NCBI GenBank assembly: GCA_030614715.1
Contig: JAUWTM010000015.1
Span: forward strand, 1 to 40,907
DNA length: 40,907 bases
Direction of reading: 5' to 3'
Origin: Planctomycetota bacterium
GTDB taxonomy: Bacteria > JAJVIF01 > JAPKYR01
The position numbers were made by a program, and so were the translations under genes. This document shows, piece after piece, positions 1 through 6,252 of the stretch. Under the pieces are notes generated by a model. That model made no database searches, was not told where the DNA came from, and saw nothing but the letters and a program-made list of their open reading frames with translations. Positions within the stretch are counted from its first letter, which is position 1. Each line of letters starts with the position of its first letter.

Positions 1-624
1 CCCAATATCCCATAGCGGCGCAATGCGTCCCTCACAAATCTCCTATTTAACGCTGGACGCACTGCCGTGCTGTGCTACGGGATTTTCTAATATATCCGTT
101 AACAACCACGGGACACCACATTTCGTCCTCGAAATGCTGGTGTCCCCGGCATCACGACGGGTTGGGTTAAATGGAGGCTGGACGCACTGCCCGCCGCGGC
201 GGATGCTACGGGGTGTATCGGAATACTGAGGGCTCGTAGTTAATATTTTCTTCGCCGCATTAAGCCTGTTTATGCCCTATCACTGGTAACCCGCGATATT
301 ACTACTGAAGAGCCGTTCGCGGAATCTTATTTCAATATAATGAAATATATCACGTGAATTGCTCCGTTACAGGGTGATAGAGCTGTATCACCCGGGATTG
401 AATTTTGAAATATCCGAGAGCCAGATTCGACTGCAGGCTCTATGAATAAAGGGCTACAGGAAATTTTGGCTGAATCGGGACGTTAATTCGACCTAGTGGC
501 AGGCATGAAGAAAATTAGCGTTATATCTTGTGGACTCCCGATATTGCGGTATATTTAATATGTACACCGCAGGGTCCGCATGGTGGGAAGAGCGGGTTAT
601 TTTTATGCCCGAAAAGGAAGTAAG
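1..624. other. Gene-free region upstream of the sigma factor gene
   Basis: I see no convincing gene here. The only open frame (23-229, plus) has no ribosome binding site and no recognisable protein. The region holds a long imperfect hairpin (110-146), a pair of short direct repeats (53-66 and 178-191) and a perfect 8-bp inverted repeat (372-379 with 386-393, GGGTGATA/TATCACCC, six-base loop). The stretch from about 240 to 480 is AT-rich. A weak promoter-like pair for the sigma gene, TTGTGG (528-533) and TATATT (550-555), has a 16-base spacer. The inverted repeat could be an operator or the terminator of a gene to the left; it has no T-run. Confidence 0.5.
53..213. repeat. Short direct repeats flanking a strong hairpin
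   Basis: CTGGACGCACTGCC occurs at 53-66 and 178-191, and each copy is followed within 25 bases by TGCTACGGG (73-81 and 204-212). Between them lies a hairpin: arms 110-125 and 130-146 pair over 15 base pairs around one small internal bulge, with loop TCCT. This resembles a degraded small mobile or REP-like element. No transposase or coding function is visible. Confidence 0.5.
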
Positions 625-1224
625 ATGAACGGAAAGTCCGTCTGCAAAGAGGACATCAGTGAGCAGGAACTGATCCAGCGATGTCTTGATGGCTGTGAGG
701 ATGCCTGGACTCTTCTCTATGAGCGGTTTTACAACTATATCTTCCATATTGTTAAGGGTAAAAACTATCGCTTTACCCTCGAGGACACCGAGGACATCAC
801 ACACGAGGTCTTCATGGACCTCGTCAAAGGTCTTCCCAACTTCCAGAGAAAATCGATCCTCAAGACCTACATCTACACGCTCACTCTCAACAGGGTCCGT
901 CAGCACTACCGCAAGTTCCTGACAATCAAGCGCGGTGGATCTGTCGAGAAAATGAGCCTTGAGGACGTGGAGCTCGACGTACCCGATCCCAGGATACAGA
1001 ATCCCGAGGACGAGGTGCTCGAGCGCCAGGAGGAGACCTACGTACGCAATGGCCTGGAGCAACTGCCGGTCCATCTCAGGGACGTAATCGAGCTCAGGTA
1101 TTCAAAGGGATTCAAGTACAGGGAGATCGCAATGGAACTTGGCATCCCCGAAGGCAGCGTGGGTGCGCTGATTCAGAAAGCTCTCATCGAAATGAAACGT
1201 ATACTCGTGCCGGAACCGACGTAG
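625..1224 (+). CDS. ECF-type RNA polymerase sigma-70 family factor
   Basis: This 199-residue protein has the two-domain layout of extracytoplasmic-function sigma factors. Residues about 10-100 match region 2 (EDTEDITHEVFMDL, then the DNA-melting segment around TYIYTLTLNRVRQHYRK). Residues about 145-195 match region 4 (LPVHLRDVIELRYSKGFKYR, then the helix-turn-helix EIAMELGIPEGSVGALIQKA). It would bind core RNA polymerase and direct a dedicated regulon. I chose ATG 625 because AAGGAAG lies five bases upstream; an in-frame ATG at 580 has no such site. A terminator follows, and the next gene starts with an anti-sigma-like zinc finger, its likely partner. Confidence 0.9.
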   Translation: MNGKSVCKEDISEQELIQRCLDGCEDAWTLLYERFYNYIFHIVKGKNYRFTLEDTEDITHEVFMDLVKGLPNFQRKSILKTYIYTLTLNRVRQHYRKFLTIKRGGSVEKMSLEDVELDVPDPRIQNPEDEVLERQEETYVRNGLEQLPVHLRDVIELRYSKGFKYREIAMELGIPEGSVGALIQKALIEMKRILVPEPT

Positions 1225-1248
1225 GCAGAAAACGATACGAGACCAGTT

Positions 1249-1285
1249 CATCCCGGGCCCTTTTTCCCCGGGATGTTCCTTTTTA
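1249..1285 (+). terminator. Rho-independent terminator after the sigma gene
   Basis: CATCCCGGG (1249-1257) pairs with CCCGGGATG (1267-1275) and is followed by TTCCTTTTT. An outer pair, GACCAGTT (1241-1248) with AACTGGTC (1288-1295), brackets the whole element, so a longer two-tier stem is also possible. Confidence 0.8.
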
Positions 1286-1316
1286 GGAACTGGTCATTTG
1301 CAGGGAATTTAATTTA

Positions 1317-1346
1317 TTGGAACCGAAATATTAAATATGCTATAGT
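1317..1346 (+). promoter_or_regulatory. Candidate sigma-70 promoter for the zinc-finger/HD-GYP gene
   Basis: TTGGAA (1317-1322) and TATAGT (1341-1346) are separated by 18 bases. Transcription would start near 1353, giving a leader of about 230 bases before ATG 1584. The leader contains an imperfect hairpin (CCCAGG 1421-1426 with CCTGGG 1443-1448). It does not resemble any riboswitch class I know. Confidence 0.4.
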
Positions 1347-1583
1347 CCTACTAAGGGGGGACCTGCGGGTGGGTCTTCACTTCTATTTCAGGTTTTATTC
1401 GGTTTTTAAGTTACAGTCGACCCAGGTAAGCAACACAGCCTTCCTGGGGACGATATTATTATTGAACTTGTAACTCGTTTTATCTTGTGAGGTTAGTATT
1501 TCAGTAAGGATTCGTTGCGAGTTCATACACTTTCTGTAAAGGGATCCGGCTTCTGGCTTCTTGCCGGGTATGAGACAAGAGGA

Positions 1584-2957
1584 ATGAAAAATTCAGAGGG
1601 ACTTTGCCGCGCGATCCGCGAAGAGGGACTGATCATCCAGTTGCTTGATGGTGAACTGCCGCCGACCGAGGAGCACAAGGTTCTTACTCACCTTCGCACA
1701 TGTCATGAGTGCCTGGGCCTTACTGCCGATCTCCTCTACACCGACGAACGCCTCAAGTTAATGTTCGCACGTCAGGAGGAACGTCAGGATCAGGTTCAGA
1801 AGAAGAAGCCTGGCACCAGGTTCCTTCTTGAAGTGGACAAACTGCCAATTGGAAAGAATGTTGACAGGGATCTTCTTGATGAAGACGGTACGCTGCTCAT
1901 CGCAGCGGGTACTGAGCTCACGCAGAAAATAATCGATCGTCTGAAAGCCCGTGGGATCGAAAAACTGGCAATCGAGCCTACGGATGTCGATTCAGAGGAC
2001 ACGCAGGAACAGATTGAAGCTCCCGGGGCGGACCTGAAGCAACTCGAGACGTACCTCGCGGAAAGCGGACCCGAGCCGGTTGTGTCGCAGTTCGTACGTC
2101 ACCAGTGCTGCAAGACCCTCGAAAACAGTTTCAAATCGCTTGAAGAGGATGGAATCCTTGACCTCGGTGAGGTGCACGAGGGCGCACAGCAGGTGACAGA
2201 GGAAGTTTTAAGCAGGCCCCAGCTCACAATGACACTCGCTGACCTGATTCTTGTCGATCCATCCCTCCACGCTCACGCTACCAACGTGCTGATCCTCTTC
2301 CTCATGATTGCCCGTGCGATCGGACATCCTGCACAGCTGATACGTGATCATGCGACCAGTGCACTCCTGCATGACGTGGGGCGAATTGTCCTGCGCCGGA
2401 CGTCCACTGTCTCAGGGATCGCCAAGTCAACCGAAAATGAGGACCTCGAGCATACCGAGGCTGGGTATTCGTACCTCTGGAATCTTGGTGGAATCAACGA
2501 AAGTGCACTTAAGATGGTCATGAACCATCATGAGAAATACGACGGTAGCGGTTATCCGAGGGGTCTCAAGGGCACGATGCTCTCGGACTGGGACCAGATA
2601 CTCATACTCGCCAACACGTACGACAACCTTACATGGAACCGCGAGACCGGCGTCAGGTCCGGTTTCCACAAGGCTCTGCAGGTGCTGATTCAGGACGGAT
2701 CAAAATACGTGCGCAAGGGTGTTATCCGGGCTGTTGTACAGACGCTCGGTCACTATCCTCCGGGTACATGGGTGAGGATGAACAACGGGGAGATCGGACT
2801 TGTAACACGGGCGCATCCCGGAAGCCCGCTCAAGCCGCAGGTCTCGCTTTTCTACGACCAGTCCGGTCGACGTCATTCAAGGCCGAGGTCTATCGACCTG
2901 ACCCACAACCAGAATGCTTACATCACAGGATCAGTACAGGTTCGAACAACAGCATAG
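1584..2957 (+). CDS. Zinc-finger (anti-sigma-like) domain fused to an HD-GYP-type domain
   Basis: The N-terminus (residues 1-50) looks like a zinc-binding anti-sigma domain: LLDGELPPTEEH followed by HLRTCHEC, the H-x3-C-x2-C motif at H36, C40 and C43. Residues about 85-130 resemble the region often preceding HD-GYP domains (GKNVDRDLLDEDGTLL, AAGTEL). Residues about 215-370 carry HD-GYP hallmarks: HD at 263-264 (LLHDVGR), HH at 315-316 and DGSGYP at 320-325, so cyclic-dinucleotide phosphodiesterase activity is possible. Usual HDIGK reads HDVGR here. A C-terminal segment (GEIGLVTRAHPGSPLKP) is typical of the family. No transmembrane segment is visible. ATG 1584 starts exactly at the zinc-finger domain; a TTG at 1515 with AAGGA upstream is an alternative (480 residues). 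It probably acts on the sigma factor encoded just upstream. Confidence 0.8.
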   Translation: MKNSEGLCRAIREEGLIIQLLDGELPPTEEHKVLTHLRTCHECLGLTADLLYTDERLKLMFARQEERQDQVQKKKPGTRFLLEVDKLPIGKNVDRDLLDEDGTLLIAAGTELTQKIIDRLKARGIEKLAIEPTDVDSEDTQEQIEAPGADLKQLETYLAESGPEPVVSQFVRHQCCKTLENSFKSLEEDGILDLGEVHEGAQQVTEEVLSRPQLTMTLADLILVDPSLHAHATNVLILFLMIARAIGHPAQLIRDHATSALLHDVGRIVLRRTSTVSGIAKSTENEDLEHTEAGYSYLWNLGGINESALKMVMNHHEKYDGSGYPRGLKGTMLSDWDQILILANTYDNLTWNRETGVRSGFHKALQVLIQDGSKYVRKGVIRAVVQTLGHYPPGTWVRMNNGEIGLVTRAHPGSPLKPQVSLFYDQSGRRHSRPRSIDLTHNQNAYITGSVQVRTTA

Positions 2958-2992
2958 AATAAGTCATTCATGAAAATACTGGGAATTACATT

Positions 2993-3021
2993 CGACCCGG
3001 TTTCCCGGGTCGGTTTCTTTT
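2993..3021 (+). terminator. Rho-independent terminator
   Basis: CGACCCGG (2993-3000) pairs with CCGGGTCG (3005-3012) around a four-base loop, followed by GTTTCTTTT. It ends the zinc-finger/HD-GYP transcript. Confidence 0.85.
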
Positions 3022-3071
3022 GTTGACCTTATGTTAAAATGAACCGGTCCTGCTGCCGATTATTCATAGTG

Positions 3072-3815
3072 ATGATGACTAAGTCGCGCACATTCCTTTT
3101 CGCTGTGTTCATCTCCCTTGTCAGCCTTGCTATCAATGCTGGCTGCATCCCTCCTGCCCCTGACATCCCGGAGGAAGAGCTGTACGTTCTTCCTGAATCG
3201 CATCCGGACAACATCGATCCGCTGAAACTCAGGTTCTTCCAGGAGCCTTTTCGGAACATGGATGGCGAGATGGTTCAGATCGAGAGATTCGTCGGTACGC
3301 CGATCATCATATTAATGTTCCCAAACTTTTTGACCGACGACGGCAGGCGAAGTCTTCTCGGGCTGGAGGCTCTCCACCGGTCCCGTCCCGGGCAATTTAT
3401 ATCGATCATCATACCTCAAGAGGATCGCGAGACTATCGAACCTGCGGTGCAGCAGAAACCGGACAATATGACGATCCTTTTCCGACCCGGTGACAACGAC
3501 AACTTTTCCCTCATCGACAGGTACTCCGACTTTTTCTGGGACCCGGAACTTATTGCAGCGGACTTCCCCCTCGACCCGCCGTCGAAACATCATACAAGTC
3601 CCTTTTACTGGATAGTCGACGAGACCGGTGCGATCAGGGAGAAATTAATCGACTACTCAGACTCGCGCGGGGTAGGTGTTGTCGAGGTGGAGCAGGTTCT
3701 GAACGCACTTCTCGGCCCTCCTCCTGAAATTCCACCTGGGATGGAACCGGTGCAGCCGTCTGTCGCCGATGGTGGTAACGAAATCGATCCCGAAATCGTT
3801 GAGGACCCCGAATAG
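3072..3815 (+). CDS. Lipoprotein with a cysteine-free thioredoxin/redoxin-like fold
   Basis: A signal peptide (TKSRTF, then a hydrophobic run) ends in INAGC, so the mature protein is probably lipidated at C25. Residues about 45-200 follow the redoxin pattern: a short strand with DGEMVQIERFVGTPIIILMFPN, equivalent to the DLDGK...L.DFRGKPVLLVFWA opening of TlpA/AhpC-like proteins, and later SPFYWIVDETGAIREKL, like the FLIDPDGRI strand. The position that normally holds CxxC has no cysteine, so redox activity is unlikely. The tail is proline-rich and acidic. The start is uncertain: ATGs at 3039, 3072 and 3075 all lack a clear ribosome binding site. The stop overlaps the next start by one base, indicating coupling to the AlkP-family gene. 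Confidence 0.6.
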   Translation: MMTKSRTFLFAVFISLVSLAINAGCIPPAPDIPEEELYVLPESHPDNIDPLKLRFFQEPFRNMDGEMVQIERFVGTPIIILMFPNFLTDDGRRSLLGLEALHRSRPGQFISIIIPQEDRETIEPAVQQKPDNMTILFRPGDNDNFSLIDRYSDFFWDPELIAADFPLDPPSKHHTSPFYWIVDETGAIREKLIDYSDSRGVGVVEVEQVLNALLGPPPEIPPGMEPVQPSVADGGNEIDPEIVEDPE

Positions 3816-5563
3816 TGATCAGGCGGAGATCAAATACCGACGGTTCCAGACTTTACATAATCGGACTCGATGGTGCCTCGTTCAATTATCTCGACCCGGT
3901 TCTCAAATCAGGACGAATTCCGAATTTTAAAAGGTTATTCGATAACGGAGTGCGGTCGGACTGCATTTCGACCATCCCGCCGCTGACACCTCCCGCATGG
4001 TCCACGATGCTGACCGGTGCAAATCCCGGCAAACACGGCATCTTTGATTTCCTCCAGCCCGATGAGTCCGGTGCTTTCAGAATTGTCGACGCGAATAACC
4101 GTAGACGGAAATCATTCCTCGTACATGCGAATGAAAACGATATTCAGACCGTAAGTCTGCTTGTCCCGTACACATTCCCCCCTGAACCTGATCCCACTGG
4201 ACTCGTCGTGTCCGGTCTCGGTACGCCTTCAGCGGAAAGCGACTTTATCCGTCCGCATGAATTCAGAGATCCCCTGCTTCAGAATTTTCCGTTCCTGAAC
4301 GAGGTCGATCCGACTAAGGATGAATCGATCGAGACGTTACATCAAAGGCTTCTGGATATGACAGTCTCGACCGCCGACCTTGCACGTCATTCACTTATCG
4401 AATTCCCGGACTGCGGGATCATTTTCACGGTATTTCAGGCTACAGATTTAATCCCGCACTTCTACTCGAAATATTTCGATCCCGATCATCCTGGGTACAA
4501 CGCTGACGATCACGACATCCCCCATGCTTACAGGCGTTCACTTGCCCGTGTCTACGAAGCGATCGATATCTATCTCGGGGAATGCCTGGAGGATATCGAT
4601 CGTAATGGCGGTTGGGTGATCCTTGTCAGCGATCACGGCTCGCAGCCGTTGATGGGTGCGATCGGCAAGGACGCTTTTATATCTAAATGGCTCGAGGACA
4701 ATGCTTACCTTGTAACTGGTGGTGACAAGGGCAGGACGAAGCAGGCTGCGAAGGCGCAGGCCGGCTCGATTGCAAACCGTCTGCTCTTCCTAGCAAAACG
4801 ATACACGCCGCATGGAATCCGCGACGCGGTCAACAGGCTTCTGGGAACCAGGAAGGAAGCACTTGTTGGAAAATTATCCGAGATACCTTTCCTCGAGGAT
4901 ATTGACTGGACACTGACAACCGCATTTTGTGCACCGGGAGGCTACGGTGTCGGGCTTTACATTAACCGTGAAGGCGACTTCCCCCACGGCATAGTTCCCA
5001 GAGGCGCTGAATATCACCGTATACGCGACGAGATCAAAAAAGGCTTTGAGTCACTCGAAATAGAACCCGGTGTAAGTTTGTTTAACGGGGTCCTGACGAG
5101 GGAGGAAGCCGTCTGGGGACCCGCGACTGACCTCGCCCCCGACCTTTTCCTCATGTGGCGCGAGGATAAACGTCTCAAGGAACGTAATTACACCCTTGTT
5201 GATGGACGTAAACTCGATCCGCCCGGTGAAAAATCCGGAAGCAGGCTGACCTGGTGCGGTACGCACAGGATGGAGGGCTTATTCGCGATCGCTGGCGAAG
5301 GCGTGAGGAGTGGTGTAGGCCTTGGTAAGTCCCCGAATCTCTCGGACCTGCTCCCGACTATCCACATGCTTGCCGGAATACCAGTGCCGTCGGACGTGGA
5401 CGGCAATATAATCACCGGGGCATTCGAAGACGAATTCCTGGAAGCCAACAAACCCGGGATCGGCCCCACGGACGACAAAAAAGTGGACGTCAGCAGCATT
5501 ACATCGCAGGAAGAATCTGATAAAATGATTAACCTGTTGGAGGGACTTGGTTATCTGAATTGA
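3815..5563 (+). CDS. Alkaline-phosphatase-superfamily hydrolase (type I phosphodiesterase/nucleotide pyrophosphatase family)
   Basis: The family signature is clear: the metal-binding start YIIGLDGAS (D19), then PPLTPPAWSTMLTGANPGKHGIFDF with probable nucleophile T58, the metal ligands SDHGSQP (D273, H274) and CGTHRMEG (H484). At 582 residues it is the usual size for predicted AlkP-superfamily phosphohydrolases. I see no signal peptide, so a cytoplasmic location is likely; the substrate cannot be read from sequence. It starts with GTG inside the stop codon of the upstream lipoprotein gene (TAGTG), so the two are translationally coupled. Family assignment is firm; a particular substrate is not. 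Confidence 0.85.
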   Translation: MIRRRSNTDGSRLYIIGLDGASFNYLDPVLKSGRIPNFKRLFDNGVRSDCISTIPPLTPPAWSTMLTGANPGKHGIFDFLQPDESGAFRIVDANNRRRKSFLVHANENDIQTVSLLVPYTFPPEPDPTGLVVSGLGTPSAESDFIRPHEFRDPLLQNFPFLNEVDPTKDESIETLHQRLLDMTVSTADLARHSLIEFPDCGIIFTVFQATDLIPHFYSKYFDPDHPGYNADDHDIPHAYRRSLARVYEAIDIYLGECLEDIDRNGGWVILVSDHGSQPLMGAIGKDAFISKWLEDNAYLVTGGDKGRTKQAAKAQAGSIANRLLFLAKRYTPHGIRDAVNRLLGTRKEALVGKLSEIPFLEDIDWTLTTAFCAPGGYGVGLYINREGDFPHGIVPRGAEYHRIRDEIKKGFESLEIEPGVSLFNGVLTREEAVWGPATDLAPDLFLMWREDKRLKERNYTLVDGRKLDPPGEKSGSRLTWCGTHRMEGLFAIAGEGVRSGVGLGKSPNLSDLLPTIHMLAGIPVPSDVDGNIITGAFEDEFLEANKPGIGPTDDKKVDVSSITSQEESDKMINLLEGLGYLN

Positions 5564-5588
5564 AAAACCGTTGAGACGTGTATAAGAT
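5560..5588 (+). promoter_or_regulatory. Candidate sigma-70 promoter for the small membrane protein
   Basis: TTGAAA (5560-5565) and TAAGAT (5583-5588) are 17 bases apart and overlap the stop of the AlkP-family gene. A perfect hairpin follows at 5594-5611 (ACGGGA/TCCCGT, six-base loop), either in the new leader or as a weak end to the upstream transcript. Confidence 0.4.
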
Positions 5589-5654
5589 AGTGTACGGGAT
5601 GTAACTCCCGTCGATATTATTACACTGGAGAAGAGTAAGGAGTTCCCGCACAAG

Positions 5655-6023
5655 ATGAGCTCAGTAGAGAAAGAAACCAGGACACTGGCGGTCAGGTCGG
5701 ATCGCCCGTCCCGGGTTGAAAGAAAGCACGACACATCCTTGTTCCTCAAGGGGATGATCGTTGGATTCGGACTTGCCGCCGTTGCAAGTGCAGCCTTCGG
5801 AATATTCAAAGACCAGCAGGAGCGCCGTAAACGGTTTAACTCAGCCGAATCGAGGGCTCAGAGCCACGATGAATCGGGAGGCGTGCTCGGTGACCTTTCC
5901 AACATTATCGACGAATCGTCCTCGGCTTTCAGGGACGCAGTTCAGACGCTTGACAGGACATTTGAGTCGGGATGTCAGGCGATAGAGACCTTCCAGGATG
6001 TGATCGACAAAATAAGGGAATGA
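5655..6023 (+). CDS. Small membrane-anchored protein, YtxH-like layout
   Basis: This 122-residue protein has a polar, basic N-terminus, one transmembrane segment (about residues 30-50, LFLKGMIVGFGLAAVASAAFGIF) and a charged helical C-terminal half rich in E, D and Q. The arrangement resembles YtxH/gas-vesicle-associated small proteins, but no specific motif confirms that. An AAGGAG lies 12 bases before the ATG, a little far. It has its own candidate promoter and is followed by a strong terminator, so it appears to be a single-gene unit. The function is unknown. Confidence 0.65.
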   Translation: MSSVEKETRTLAVRSDRPSRVERKHDTSLFLKGMIVGFGLAAVASAAFGIFKDQQERRKRFNSAESRAQSHDESGGVLGDLSNIIDESSSAFRDAVQTLDRTFESGCQAIETFQDVIDKIRE

Positions 6024-6055
6024 AAGTCGAATCAAACCCTTGTCTCAACCTTCAC

Positions 6056-6079
6056 GATGCCGTACGGCATCTTTTTTTT
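6056..6079 (+). terminator. Rho-independent terminator
   Basis: The perfect palindrome GATGCCGTACGGCATC (6056-6071) is followed by eight T residues. It ends the small membrane protein gene. Confidence 0.9.
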
Positions 6080-6138
6080 ATTCCGGTAATTTCAGCGGAT
6101 CCGGGTGAACATGTGTGAACCGCAGTGCATCGACGTTC

Positions 6139-6167
6139 TTGACTGTACTCCGGTCTCCCTATATAAT
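6139..6167 (+). promoter_or_regulatory. Strong sigma-70 promoter for the first propeller lipoprotein
   Basis: TTGACT (6139-6144) and TATAAT (6162-6167) are separated by exactly 17 bases, close to consensus. Transcription would start near 6174, giving a leader of about 80 bases. At its end a GC hairpin (CCGCC 6227-6231, GGCGG 6237-6241) overlaps the first bases of the ribosome binding site GGGAGG (6240-6245). Confidence 0.8.
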
Positions 6168-6252
6168 GAATTAGGCTGTATAACCTTATATGGTCTGTTA
6201 TAACCGTGTGCTATTGACAAAATTCACCGCCGGACAGGCGGGAGGTTCCAAT

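Noticed and set aside
23-229. Plus-strand open frame of 68 codons at the window start
   Set aside because: It runs through the hairpin and repeats, has no ribosome binding site and no recognisable protein.
1350-1510. Possible c-di-GMP riboswitch before the HD-GYP gene
   Set aside because: Expected conserved GEMM core and tetraloop-receptor are not seen.
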